DNA of 64,000 nt from contig JAGALP010000010.1 of NCBI GenBank assembly GCA_017625155.1, forward strand, positions 62,001 to 126,000, given 5' to 3'. Positions 1 to 10,400 of this stretch are shown piece by piece. This DNA is from Paludibacteraceae bacterium (GTDB lineage Bacteria > Bacteroidota > Bacteroidia > Bacteroidales > Paludibacteraceae). A program made the translations under genes and the position numbers. The notes under the pieces are model-generated. The model saw nothing but the letters and a program-made list of their open reading frames with translations. It had not been told where the DNA came from and did no database searches. The stretch's first letter is position 1. Each line of letters begins with the position of its first letter.

Positions 1-465
1 ATCGTTATCTCAATAGGAAAATTCCTTGAAGGCAACTACCAAGAGGTCTTTGATGAGATTTCTGAAATTAAAGCAGCTATCAAAGATGCACACCTCAAAG
101 TGATTCTTGAAACAGGTGCTTTAAAAACACCCGAAAACATCTATAAGGCTTCTATTCTTGCCATGGCAGCAGGAGCTGATTTTATAAAAACGTCTACAGG
201 TAAAATTGCTGTAAATGCTACTCCAGAGGCTACATATGTAATGTGTACTGCCATCAAGAACTGGCAAGCAAAAACTGGTCAAAAGGTATGCTACAAACCT
301 GCAGGTGGCGTAAGTACCACCGAAGAGGCTGTGCAACATTACACCTTAGTGAAAGAGATTCTTGGTCAAGATTGGCTCAATAATGAGTCCTTCCGATTTG
401 GTGCAAGTCGTTTGGCAAACAATTTATTAACAAGTATTACTGGTTCGGAAATAAAATATTTCTAA
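1..465 (+). CDS. deoC: deoxyribose-phosphate aldolase, 3' part
   Basis: The reading frame is open from base 1, so the 5' end of the gene lies outside the window; 154 C-terminal codons remain. The enzyme splits 2-deoxyribose-5-phosphate into glyceraldehyde-3-phosphate and acetaldehyde in deoxynucleoside catabolism. The class I Schiff-base signature GADFIKTSTGK is present, with the catalytic lysine in FIKTST (codons at about 184-195). The second conserved lysine is in YKPAGGVST. The C-terminal RFGASRLANNLL also matches DeoC. The nfn fusion gene starts 29 bp downstream on the same strand, so they may be co-transcribed. Cytoplasmic. Confidence 0.95.
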   Translation: MVISIGKFLEGNYQEVFDEISEIKAAIKDAHLKVILETGALKTPENIYKASILAMAAGADFIKTSTGKIAVNATPEATYVMCTAIKNWQAKTGQKVCYKPAGGVSTTEEAVQHYTLVKEILGQDWLNNESFRFGASRLANNLLTSITGSEIKYF

Positions 466-494
466 TCGCGATTTAATTAGAAGAAAATCCTGCG

Positions 495-2807
495 ATGAAC
501 ACCATTTTATCAAAACGGTTCTTTTCGGAGAATGTTGCGGAGTTTGTTATTGAAGCTCCATTGATTGCCCGTAGCCGTCGTGCTGGTCATTTTGTGATTG
601 TGAGAACAGACAAACATGGAGAGCGTATGCCATTGACGATTGCAGATGCTGATCCAATCAAAGGAACAATCTCTCTGGTGGTACAGCGAATAGGTGTTTC
701 ATCAAGTAAGCTTTGCGAAATGAATGTGGGAGACCAATTAGCTGATTTGGTCGGACCACTTGGTAAAGCTACCGAAATCAAGCAATTCGGTACGGTTGTT
801 TGTGCTTGTGGAGGTGTGGGAGCTGCTCCTATGTTGCCTATTGCACAAGCACTCAAGCGTGCAGGCAATCGCGTCATAACCATTTTGGCTGCTCGCACTG
901 CTGAACTCATTATCCTTCGCGAACAATTATCAGCAGTGTCTGACGAACTGATAATCATGACCGATGATGGTTCACTCGGACAAAAAGGTTTGGTAACCAA
1001 TGGGGTAGAGCAAGTTATTTTACGTGAGAAAGTGGATAAGTGCATCACTATAGGGCCTGCTATAATGATGAAATTTGTGGCATTGACCACCCAAAAATAC
1101 AATATCCCTACCGATGCAAGTCTCAATACCATCATGGTAGATGGTACAGGAATGTGCGGTGCATGTCGCGTAACCGTTGGAGGAAAAACCAAATTCGTTT
1201 GTGTAGATGGACCAGAGTTTGATGCTCATCAGGTAGATTTCGACGAAATGCTCACTCGTTTGCGTTCGTATAAAAACGAAGAGACTATTGCTTATTCAAA
1301 TGCTTCTACACATAGTTCAACCTCACTGGTAGCAACCCCTCAACCGCTTCGTGGTACCACAACTGAACTACCAAATATAAATGAGGTAGTTTTGACTGCC
1401 AAGCAGCGTGTTGCTATTCCCCGAGTAGAGATGAACGAACTACCTGCGGAGGAGCGTATTAAATCGTTGCGAAGCGAGGTAAATCAAGGTCTTACGTTGG
1501 ACCAAGCTATCACAGAAGCGCATCGTTGCTTGGATTGTAAAAAGCCAACTTGTGTACAAGGTTGTCCAGTAAATATCAATATTCCTGGATTCATCAAGCA
1601 GTTGGAAATCGGAAATATCATAGGTGCGGCTGAAATAATAAAAGACAGTAGCACTCTGCCTGCTGTGTGCGGACGTGTATGCCCGCAAGAGAAGCAATGT
1701 GAAGCGCAATGTATCCATATTAAAATGGGACATAAACCTGTGGCTATTGGCTATTTGGAGCGCTTTGTAGCAGATTATACTGCATCTAATATGAGCGAAG
1801 CCAGCCACAAACGTGAAGCCAATAACACTGGCAAAATGGGCAAGGTAGCCGTAGTTGGTAGTGGTCCTGCTGGTTTAGCTTTTGCGGGTGATATGGCTAA
1901 ATATGGATATGAAGTCACCGTTTTTGAGGCATTGCATGAGATAGGTGGTGTATTGAAATATGGTATTCCAGAGTTCCGTCTTCCTAATAGCGTAGTGGAT
2001 CGAGAGATAGAAGGACTACGTCAATTAGGAGTGAATTTCAAGACAGATATCATTATTGGTAAAACACTTACGATTGATGACTTGAAAGCAGAGGGCTATC
2101 AAGGTATTTTTGTTGGTAGTGGTGCTGGTTTGCCTCGTTTTATGGGTATTCCTGGTGAAAACCTTAATGGTGTATTATCTTGCAACGAATACTTGACGCG
2201 TGTGAATCTAATGGATGCTTCATCCGAAGAATCAGATACGCCTGTTTTAAGGGCTAAGAATGTGGCTGTCATAGGTGGTGGAAATACAGCTATGGATGCT
2301 GTGCGCACAGCCAAACGCTTAGGAGCAGAGCGTGCTATGATTATTTATCGCCGTAGCGAAGAAGAGATGCCTGCTCGCATTGAGGAGGTTCGTCACGCTA
2401 AGGAAGAAGGCATAGAGTTCCTGACTTTGCATAACCCGATTGAATACCATGCAGATGAGAGTGGTCGTGTTAATGAGGCTGTTCTGCAAGTGATGACTTT
2501 GGGCGAACCCGATGAATCAGGACGTCGTTCACCTATGGCGCTTGAAGGGCAAACTATCACTATTCCTGTTGATGAAGTAATCGTTTCGGTTGGTGTATCG
2601 CCTAATCCGTTGATCCCATCTTCTGTGGAAGGGTTAGAGATTTCCAAACGAGGTACTATTGTAGTGGGCGACAATATGCAATCTTCTATCCCCACTTTGT
2701 TTGCAGGAGGAGATATCGTTCGTGGTGGTGCTACGGTTATTCTTGCAATGTCCGACGGACGTAAGGCTGCGAAATCCATGCACGAATACCTAACGGCTAA
2801 TTCATAA
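495..2807 (+). CDS. NfnA-NfnB fusion, NADH-dependent ferredoxin:NADP+ oxidoreductase type
   Basis: A 770-residue flavoprotein. Residues 1 to about 265 are the NfnA/PyrK-like FAD/NAD module, with RMPLTIAD, GGVGAAPMLP and a C-terminal [2Fe-2S] site. Residues about 320-770 are the NfnB/GltD-like half: two [4Fe-4S] motifs (CLDCKKPTCVQGCP; then CGRVCPQEKQCEAQC), an FAD-binding VVGSGPAGLAFAGD and an NADPH-binding VIGGGNTAMDAVRTAKRLGA. In other bacteria these are two subunits that bifurcate electrons between NAD(H), NADP(H) and ferredoxin; here they are one chain. Databases usually name such fusions 'DHOD electron transfer subunit / glutamate synthase', but no amidotransferase half of glutamate synthase is nearby. 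Likely role: redox balancing of NADPH and ferredoxin in an anaerobe. The function is inferred from the family. Confidence 0.85.
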   Translation: MNTILSKRFFSENVAEFVIEAPLIARSRRAGHFVIVRTDKHGERMPLTIADADPIKGTISLVVQRIGVSSSKLCEMNVGDQLADLVGPLGKATEIKQFGTVVCACGGVGAAPMLPIAQALKRAGNRVITILAARTAELIILREQLSAVSDELIIMTDDGSLGQKGLVTNGVEQVILREKVDKCITIGPAIMMKFVALTTQKYNIPTDASLNTIMVDGTGMCGACRVTVGGKTKFVCVDGPEFDAHQVDFDEMLTRLRSYKNEETIAYSNASTHSSTSLVATPQPLRGTTTELPNINEVVLTAKQRVAIPRVEMNELPAEERIKSLRSEVNQGLTLDQAITEAHRCLDCKKPTCVQGCPVNINIPGFIKQLEIGNIIGAAEIIKDSSTLPAVCGRVCPQEKQCEAQCIHIKMGHKPVAIGYLERFVADYTASNMSEASHKREANNTGKMGKVAVVGSGPAGLAFAGDMAKYGYEVTVFEALHEIGGVLKYGIPEFRLPNSVVDREIEGLRQLGVNFKTDIIIGKTLTIDDLKAEGYQGIFVGSGAGLPRFMGIPGENLNGVLSCNEYLTRVNLMDASSEESDTPVLRAKNVAVIGGGNTAMDAVRTAKRLGAERAMIIYRRSEEEMPARIEEVRHAKEEGIEFLTLHNPIEYHADESGRVNEAVLQVMTLGEPDESGRRSPMALEGQTITIPVDEVIVSVGVSPNPLIPSSVEGLEISKRGTIVVGDNMQSSIPTLFAGGDIVRGGATVILAMSDGRKAAKSMHEYLTANS

Positions 2808-2823
2808 GTTCTTTTTTTTATCG

Positions 2824-2944
2824 CACAAACTGCTGTATGTACTATGCTATTACTATGTGATTAGTATGTTATTACTATCTCATTCATAGCACTTGCGAAT
2901 ACCATCTCTCTCGACGCTATCACACCTACTGCTGTATGGTGGTG
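2824..2944. repeat. degenerate 11-bp-period tandem repeat
   Basis: Eleven consecutive 11-bp units fill the gap between nfn and the convergent amidase gene. The clearest are gtatgtactat (2835), gctattactat (2846), gtgattagtat (2857) and gttattactat (2868). The units cacaaactgct (2824) and cacctactgct (2923) are 99 bp apart, exactly nine periods, so the phase holds across the more diverged middle. No gene is visible in this stretch. Confidence 0.75.
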
Positions 2945-2962
2945 TGAGAGGTCTAAAAACGA

Positions 2963-2998
2963 AAGTAGGAGGAAAACGATATCGTTTTCCTCCTACTT
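2963..2998. terminator. bidirectional terminator, perfect palindrome
   Basis: Two perfect 18-bp arms (2963-2980 and 2981-2998) form a strong hairpin between two convergent genes, 155 bp past the nfn stop and 29 bp past the amidase stop. Each strand has an internal T/C-rich flank. It probably ends both transcripts. Confidence 0.8.
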
Positions 2999-3026
2999 GA
3001 TTTATATCAATAGTCAATTATTGTTG

Positions 3027-6000
3027 TCAATTGACTTGTTGTCCTATCATATTATAGACTTTACCGTCACGTATGATAAGAATTTGACCATTGTGAAGAA
3101 TCTTGTGTGTAGAAATTGTATTTAGTTGTATATTTTCTATATCAGTAGCTACACCAGATTTCCATATTGCATAAACAGTTCCTTCATAACCAACAGGCAA
3201 CACTGTGAGTGCAGTACCTGTACCGTTATTATTTTCATACCAACCAACGAATACATCACCATCTTTTACAGGAGTTGGAATGGTGTATGGTTCGCCTACA
3301 ATAGCAGAAGGTAATGTCACTTCTCGCCACTCAGTTGTTGAATCAGTAGCTCCATGCGCTTTTTGGTATGCATCGCCCCATGCCTCTGGCTTACCTGCTT
3401 CGGAGAAATCAGCAGATGCAGGCCATGCGCTGTGCTCTGATTGCAAGAAGAATGCAGCGATAGCATAACGCCATGCCGCACTACTTGCTTCTGGCAAGCC
3501 AGATTGTACGGTCATAATGTAAGCTTTGAGCCAAGCCCATTCTGGCAAAGCAAATATTGCATTTACATTTGCATCCAACAATTTAGCGCAGATGATACGG
3601 CATGCACATGGGTTGTCCTGCTCATTGTGTGGTTTCCCAGCACCTGCTTCGGTAATCTCTGCCAAGGTACCCAAGGTGGTTAACCCTGCTGCGGTTTTGA
3701 AGCTAGCCCACAACTCCTCTTGAGTAGGTACATTCACGGTATTACCTGGTATGGTCACTTCCTCCAATACCTTACCGCCGTTCAATACCCAAACTACTTG
3801 AGCTTTATCCCAAATAGCATATACGGTACCATCGTAGCCAACAGGCAGAACAGTCAGTTTGTCGCCTGTGCCAGCAGCGTTGTCATACCAGCCTTGGAAG
3901 GTAGCTCCATCTTTTACTGGGGTTGGGATGGTGTACGCATTGCCTGTGATTTTGCTTGGCAAGGTAATCTCTTCGAGTACGGTCTTTGTTCCACCACCGT
4001 GTGCTGCTTCGTAGGTAGGTCCCCACACTGTAGCTTGACCCATGGTAGAGAAGTCCACATTGTAATCCGTATATGTGCCGCACATAAAGAATGCTGCCAA
4101 TGAGTAACGCCATTGTACCTCTTCTTCCAAAGGCAATCCATTCTCGGTGCTAGATTTTTGTAGGTAATCGCCCAACCATTTCCAGCCTGCAGAAGCGTCT
4201 TGTAATAGGATAGTAATGTCCACGCTAAAGTTGGCTTTACCATTGTACAAGAAGTTTGCAACATTGCCTTTAGCTACGCTGTAGCTTGCGGTGTTGATGC
4301 TGGTTTTGTAATAGGTGTTGTAGTCATTCATGAAGGTGGTGAATAATTCTTCATTAGTAGGTACTTTGACAGAGCCATCGCTGACTAGTACCTCTTTGAC
4401 TGCTTTACCACCATTGAGTTCCCATGTTACTTTGGCTTCACGCCAGATTGCATAAATAGTACCTTTGTATCCTATAGGCAGACTGGTCAGTGCTATGCCA
4501 GTACCATTGGCGTTGTCATACCATCCTAAGAATACATATCCATTCTTCTTAGGTGTAGGCAGTGTATATGCTGTGCCTGTGATTTCACGTGGAAGCGTGA
4601 TAGAAACAGTTCCTCCATTAAGCACCCATTTTACATCAGCTGGTACCTCTTCTTCCCACATTGCGTAGAGTGTACCTTGCCATCCAGCAGGGATAGTGGT
4701 CAATGTTTCGCCTGTACCGTCTGCTTTGGTGTTCCAGCCAAGGAATACATATCCTTCTTTGACAGGAGTAGGCAGGGTATATGTGCTAGTAACCTTGTAT
4801 GGCAATGCAGCACTTGTACCCATTGCTATTTGATAAGCAGGTCCCCATTTCTCTGGTTTGCCGGCGTCGCTGAAGTTGGCAGTAGCCACTTTTTGGTTGT
4901 CAGTTACTGTACCATCGTTGCAGTTGAAGAATGCGTGTACATGCCAGCGCCAAGCACTCTCGCCGCTGATAGTACCTGCTATGGTGAGGATATAATCGCC
5001 CAACCACTTGTAGTCAGACTTCTCATTGGTCATGATGTCTTCCATGTAAGCTGAAGCAAAGGTAGCCACATTCTCTATTGGTTGATCAGCACGATTGATA
5101 TTGTAGTAGCTCAAGTAGTAGGATTTAAATTGCTCCCACAACTCATCGTTAGAAGGTACTGTACCGCCTGGTACATAACCGCCATTGAGTTCCCACTCGA
5201 TATCAGGATCTGCAGGAGCCACATTAGGCTCTGTACCAGCACCTTTCTCCATGAAAATCTCTGGGTAAATAGTCTTGTCAGCAGTTACAGTTATTGTTTG
5301 AACAATATCTTTGTATCCGCTTGCATGTACGTATAAAGTATATTGACCAGGAGTAAGGTTTTCAAAGAAAAATACACCATTGTAGTTATGATCTGTAGTG
5401 TAATAGTCTTGGTTCTTAAGCATGCGCTTAACGTATGGATAGCAATTACATTTAATGACCTCTTCTTTATCATTACGCAATACAATCTTCGCACCATTGA
5501 TAGGTTTGTAAATGTCATTAGATGATGAGTGAGGGATATAGTGTTTGTGGCTAAATTGTTCGGTTTTTGAACGAACATAACCCAATATATAACCCACTTT
5601 CTCCCCTGCCTTGCCATAGTAATCCATTAAACCACGGAAATAGCGAATACCTTCCTCACGACACCAGTCTGGGTTTAATGCACGATGACGAGCAGGACTA
5701 TAGGTGTGGAAATATCCTTCAGATAAGAAGCCAGGTATGTTGTGCTTCAATGCACCCAAATAGCCATAGGTAGAACTTGTATCATAGAATGACAAGTCGC
5801 CTGTGATACGAGGGTTACTTGGTGAATAAGAGGTGGTAAACTCAGGACCTCCGCCACCATTTTTGTTTTTTGGTGTTTTATAGAAGATATCATACAAGCG
5901 AGCCATAGATGCCTTAGCCATCGCGTCACTATTTTTCACTTTTGGGCTACCAGTATAACCACGATAGAGAATTACTGGATAGTTGGCAAACGAACCAGTT

Positions 6001-6371
6001 GATCCATCTGGTCCTGCATTGGAGTGGATAGAGATATAATAATTTGCGCCATAGTTAGTAGCCTCGGAACAAATTGTACTTAATGCTTTATTCCACTGGT
6101 TGGTGCCACTTCCACCACTTGCTCTACGAGACAACTTTACATCAAATCCACCTGCAGCTTTCAGTTTCTCCTCCATTGCAAAGGCTTTCCAAAGGTTAGT
6201 ATTTGACTCGAAGAATCCTAATGTGTCACCAGCAGCATAATTGATTGTTGCCATAGGACGACAGTTAGGTCCCCAACTTCCGTGACCAGGATTGATATAT
6301 ACTTTTGTATTTGCGGCAGTACTAAATAAGAATAGACCTAACGCAAAAATTGATAAAAATAAACGTTTCAT
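3027..6371 (-). CDS. secreted N-acetylmuramoyl-L-alanine amidase with split InlB-type repeats
   Basis: A 1114-residue protein with a signal peptide (residues 1-20). An Amidase_3 domain (about 22-250) keeps the zinc and catalytic residues: H30 in PGHG, E55 in FFESN, H116 in SIHSN and E218 in LSEGYFH. A carboxypeptidase-regulatory-like beta domain follows (about 258-375). Four modules come next, each opening with WxLNGG and closing with GWY..GTG..YAIW (DNA 4650-5200, 4440-4646, 3799-4432, 3156-3799). The second is a plain InlB/Listeria-Bacteroides repeat; the other three carry an inserted helical-looking segment. The short tail NGQILIIRDGKVYNMIGQ looks like a C-terminal sorting signal. The enzyme should remove stem peptides from peptidoglycan outside the cytoplasm. 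It lies 19 bp after a propeller gene, in one operon. Confidence 0.88.
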   Translation of the reverse strand: MKRLFLSIFALGLFLFSTAANTKVYINPGHGSWGPNCRPMATINYAAGDTLGFFESNTNLWKAFAMEEKLKAAGGFDVKLSRRASGGSGTNQWNKALSTICSEATNYGANYYISIHSNAGPDGSTGSFANYPVILYRGYTGSPKVKNSDAMAKASMARLYDIFYKTPKNKNGGGGPEFTTSYSPSNPRITGDLSFYDTSSTYGYLGALKHNIPGFLSEGYFHTYSPARHRALNPDWCREEGIRYFRGLMDYYGKAGEKVGYILGYVRSKTEQFSHKHYIPHSSSNDIYKPINGAKIVLRNDKEEVIKCNCYPYVKRMLKNQDYYTTDHNYNGVFFFENLTPGQYTLYVHASGYKDIVQTITVTADKTIYPEIFMEKGAGTEPNVAPADPDIEWELNGGYVPGGTVPSNDELWEQFKSYYLSYYNINRADQPIENVATFASAYMEDIMTNEKSDYKWLGDYILTIAGTISGESAWRWHVHAFFNCNDGTVTDNQKVATANFSDAGKPEKWGPAYQIAMGTSAALPYKVTSTYTLPTPVKEGYVFLGWNTKADGTGETLTTIPAGWQGTLYAMWEEEVPADVKWVLNGGTVSITLPREITGTAYTLPTPKKNGYVFLGWYDNANGTGIALTSLPIGYKGTIYAIWREAKVTWELNGGKAVKEVLVSDGSVKVPTNEELFTTFMNDYNTYYKTSINTASYSVAKGNVANFLYNGKANFSVDITILLQDASAGWKWLGDYLQKSSTENGLPLEEEVQWRYSLAAFFMCGTYTDYNVDFSTMGQATVWGPTYEAAHGGGTKTVLEEITLPSKITGNAYTIPTPVKDGATFQGWYDNAAGTGDKLTVLPVGYDGTVYAIWDKAQVVWVLNGGKVLEEVTIPGNTVNVPTQEELWASFKTAAGLTTLGTLAEITEAGAGKPHNEQDNPCACRIICAKLLDANVNAIFALPEWAWLKAYIMTVQSGLPEASSAAWRYAIAAFFLQSEHSAWPASADFSEAGKPEAWGDAYQKAHGATDSTTEWREVTLPSAIVGEPYTIPTPVKDGDVFVGWYENNNGTGTALTVLPVGYEGTVYAIWKSGVATDIENIQLNTISTHKILHNGQILIIRDGKVYNMIGQQVN

Positions 6372-6390
6372 GATTGTATAGTATTATGAT

Positions 6391-7230
6391 TTATTTCACT
6401 TTCATTAAATAGACATTACCTCCAGCGGTAGAGAAAGCAATTTGTCCATTAGCAGCATATGGGTAGATGGCCATCATCTCTCTATTCACGAGGATTTGTT
6501 TTTGTCCCTGCAAGTTATATGCTACAATCGCAGATGCAGTGAGGTATGTACCATCATCTTCATCATGCATACCAATAATGGTTTTATTATCATACCATTG
6601 TGGTGCACGGCAATGATCTGCAATATATTGTACATTGCCACCTTTTAAATCACAAACATAACAACCTCTACCAGAAACGTAGTAGAGAATTTTTTGCCCA
6701 TCAGGTGAAATACTTGCCCAGTTATATGCTTCGTTTGTTCCGTTAGGAGCTAAAACGATATTTTTTCCGTTGTGCACTAGAATCATATGTAAATCCTCAT
6801 TGATGGTTACACTATTTGCACCATTAGCATGTACGAGCTGATTTAAGTTACGTTGATTTTTTGCTACGATGGCTTTCTTTTTATCACTCATATCATACTT
6901 TACGATATTGTGCTTCATTAGTTGATTTGCATCCATATATCCCTCTCGATATACGATACTTTGCCCATCCTCGCTAATCTTTACAGACCAGCCAGCACCA
7001 CTCGCTTCAGAAATAGTATTAGTAACACCTGTTGCGAGATCATAATGAATTAATCCGTTGTTTACATCGTTGGTCAACAACAGATAATCACCTTTCGGAC
7101 TAAAACCTGCTACTTTAAGTTCTTCACCTGAAGGCGTACGTAATTGTTGCGTTGAAACCACTTCCAGTAGCTGAGCACTTGTTAGCATACTGATAGCGCA
7201 TGCTGCGCAAAGAAGAATTGTTTTTTTCAT
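6391..7230 (-). CDS. secreted PD40/TolB-like beta-propeller protein
   Basis: A 279-residue exported protein with signal peptide MKKTILLCAACAISMLTSA. The rest reads as TolB/WD40-like blades with repeated motifs such as FSPKGDYLLLTND, ISEDGQSIVYRE and ISPDGQKILYYVSG. No catalytic motif is seen; a binding or scaffold role is likely. It is the first gene of an operon with the amidase at 3027-6371. It is clearly homologous along its whole length to the protein at 11272-12105, which sits before another amidase in the same order. The promoter is at 7306-7337, giving a leader of about 70 nt. Confidence 0.75.
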   Translation of the reverse strand: MKKTILLCAACAISMLTSAQLLEVVSTQQLRTPSGEELKVAGFSPKGDYLLLTNDVNNGLIHYDLATGVTNTISEASGAGWSVKISEDGQSIVYREGYMDANQLMKHNIVKYDMSDKKKAIVAKNQRNLNQLVHANGANSVTINEDLHMILVHNGKNIVLAPNGTNEAYNWASISPDGQKILYYVSGRGCYVCDLKGGNVQYIADHCRAPQWYDNKTIIGMHDEDDGTYLTASAIVAYNLQGQKQILVNREMMAIYPYAANGQIAFSTAGGNVYLMKVK

Positions 7231-7305
7231 GATAATTAATTATTTTAGTTGATTCAATTATTATATAGTTATAGTCACACACTATGTTGAAAACGTAACA
7301 GCCTG

Positions 7306-7337
7306 CAAAGTTATAACTTTTTTTTGAAACCTGCAAA
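7306..7337 (-). promoter_or_regulatory. Bacteroidetes-type promoter of the propeller-amidase operon
   Basis: On the minus strand a TTTG (7334-7337) lies 20 bp before TAACTTTG (7306-7313), the phylum's -33/-7 arrangement. It points to the propeller gene starting at 7230. Confidence 0.8.
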
Positions 7338-7402
7338 CGTTTTCGTAAAAAATAGAGCAACTGCGTCAAAATTTCTCAAATTATTCTATCTTACAATCAA
7401 AA

Positions 7403-7425
7403 GGACCGCCCATTAAAGGCGGTCC
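7403..7425 (-). terminator. intrinsic terminator after the second amidase gene
   Basis: On the minus strand ggaccgcc and ggcggtcc form a perfect 8-bp stem with a 7-nt loop, followed by TTTT. It lies 28 bp past the stop at 7454. Confidence 0.85.
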
Positions 7426-7453
7426 CATTGGTTATTGATTGAGCAATCAATGT

Positions 7454-10400
7454 TTACTTCAATAAGTATTTATTACCATTTTGGATAACAATACCACGAT
7501 AGGTATTATCCACTTGACGACCAAGGATGTCATACATAGGAGCATTAACATCTAAGATAGCTTCAGTTGTGATATTCTCTACACTGCTACCACCGTTACC
7601 TACAACTACTGTCAATGCTTTTTTAGCAGGAACGAGAGTAATATTCTCATCCTTTGGTAAGCTTACGATATGGATACCAGCATCACCAGAGCATACGATG
7701 TTACCAGCGTAATCCCAGTTCATTTGGCGGATCTTAGTGATACCATGGTTGATAGTATAACGGAGTGTCAATACTGGTTTGTCGCCTTCCCATGCAATGT
7801 CGAATACGAGGAAGTTCTTAGCACCATCGTTGAAGATCAATACAGATTCATCAGGAGATACTACATAACCACCTGCATTAGAGCCGGTAATGATCTCTTT
7901 ATACTCATCACTTGCAGCAGACATTTGCTCAGTACCATCGTTTGAGTAGAACTTGAGGGAAGTAGCACCACTATTGTTTTGACCATCTTCACGTACTTGA
8001 CTTACGAAGAAGCCATGGCTGGTGCCCCATGGGTTACCCTCGGTGTTAGCTTGACCGGTCAATGTGTAAACTGCACTTGGAGCGGTCTCCCACTTATGGA
8101 GGATAGTACCATCTTCTTGACTGATGTTGTAAACTGCCATACCATTCTTAGGCAATGTACCAGCAGCGTCCTCGTTGTAAACGAAAAGTTTCACTTCCTC
8201 ACCGTTGTCATATACATAGCAACCTGGGGTAGAAGAACCCGTGTAAACGCCACCATTGTTGAATTCACCATTGCTACCGCGTGTACCTGCGAAGAATTGG
8301 GTGAATGGTTGGGTCATATCAGCGGTGTTAGCCACGAAGATACCAGAGTGACCATCTGCCCAGTCTGCGATATAGAGATAACCTTCGCGGTCCATGCTCA
8401 TACGAGTTGGGTTACCGAATTTCTCTTCACCGCCCTTGTAAGCCTCAGTATTTTGTTTAGCGAGGTTGTGGTCATACTCGTAGATACCACTCTTAGGAGC
8501 GTTAGCAGAAGTAGAAGAACCAGCGCGGTGCATGATATAGATCTTACCGAAGTTATCCAACTCAGGGTTGGTGTTTACAGCATTGAACAAGCGAGAAGTG
8601 CTGCTCTCAATGAGTGAGCCCTCAGAAGCCACGATTCCGAAGTTAGCGATAGCTCCACCATCCAACTTAACAGCCCATGTGAGTTCTTGACCCATCTCAC
8701 CTGGCAATTCAATAGCAGCTACAGTGATAGTATTAGCACCCTTAACTACCTCTACAGGCAATGTGCCGACCGCTTCACCTTCAGCAGAGAATACCAATTC
8801 AGCAGCTACAGCATCAGCGTTAGCATCGAAAGTAAATACATAATTATCAGCCTCCTTAACTACATTCAAGTTATAAGCTACGATAGATGGAACAACAGGT
8901 TGTGCTACGCTTACAGTAGTGAAGCTATACATCTTGTTGTCAACGAGCAAGTAGAGATAGAGGTCAGTACCTTTTACCTTAGCACTTGCAGAAGCGTAGG
9001 TAGCCTCAACAGCCTCAGCCAAAGTGGTGTTGGTTGTTTTAACTATAACTGCCTTATCAAGACCTTCGGTAATATCCAATACTTGAACGCCAGTGACTCT
9101 GCCCAGAGTATCAGTAGCAGGAGCAGCCATGAGGCTGTGACCAGCATACTTGAAGTAGGTAGCACCGTTGAACTTCACGTGCATCAAGTCAGCAGAGACT
9201 TGACCAAGTGAAGTTGGGTTTACGTTTTGAGCATCTGGCAAACGGAACTCGTGAGGAGTGACCTTGTCAGCATCCAAGATAAAGTCTTTCTTCTCACCGC
9301 GTGGAGACAATGTGAATTGGATATTCTCACCATCGCGTGTACCGTCGAGAAGAGGATCCTCGCCCAATGTGATTGCGTTACCGTAGAAGATATAACTTGG
9401 AGTACCATCAGTTACGGTATAGCAAGAATAGCGGAATGTACCACCACCACTGGTAGCGTTGTAGTGACGAGCAGATACCAATACTTGGCAATCTTTACTT
9501 TCACCTCTTACTGCAAGTGTATAACCAACATCGCTGCGGTATGAGTTAGCACCATCTTGTGCGGTAAACCATACGCGCGCATCACCTGCAAGCTTATCCC
9601 AAATATAGAAGTACTTGGTACCACGTTTGTAACCAGCATCTACTTGATCATCACCATATTGACAACGAACATAGTTCACACCTACCAATTTGCCATCGCA
9701 AGTGAGTGCAATGTCAGAGAGTGCAAGATAATCACCTAAGTTAGTAGTATCAACAGGGATAATGCTATCGGTAGAAATAGTGTCGATTGTATTCAAACTG
9801 CTCTTAATCAAATAGATATGAGGTGTACCGTCTTCCTCGTGCGAGAGAAGGATAGTAGAGTCACCACTTTGGAGAGTGCGCTTTACAGTACCCTTGATAA
9901 CCTCAGCAAAGTCACGAACTGGTTGTTCGGTCATCTCGAATACGCTTGGCAAACCAAGATAAGCAGGTTGATCTGGGTTTGGATAATCCTCATAAACGAT
10001 AGTTGGAGGAGTCCATGTGGTATCTACCAAGTAGATCATTGGGTAAGTAGTCTCGTTAGCTTTTACAGAGAAAGGAACCTTGTATTGGTCATCCAATGGG
10101 AAGAAACCGTCGCAACTTGCATCCAATGAATAGTCATCACCTGGCTCAAGACCTTCGAATACGAAGATACCATTGTACAAGGTATCTACATTGTAACGAG
10201 CAACCTCTACGCCACCCTTCTTTAAGATAACCTCTGCACCATTACATGGTACCCATTGGTCGTTTGACTTAGGAGTATAAGTGTAGAGCTTGTTGCTCAT
10301 CTTGTTGTATTGGTCTTTTACAGTACCTACGATATAACCCTTAGTTTCTTTGTCTGCACCGTAGTAGTTGATGATCGCACGGTAGTAGTCAAGACCCTCC

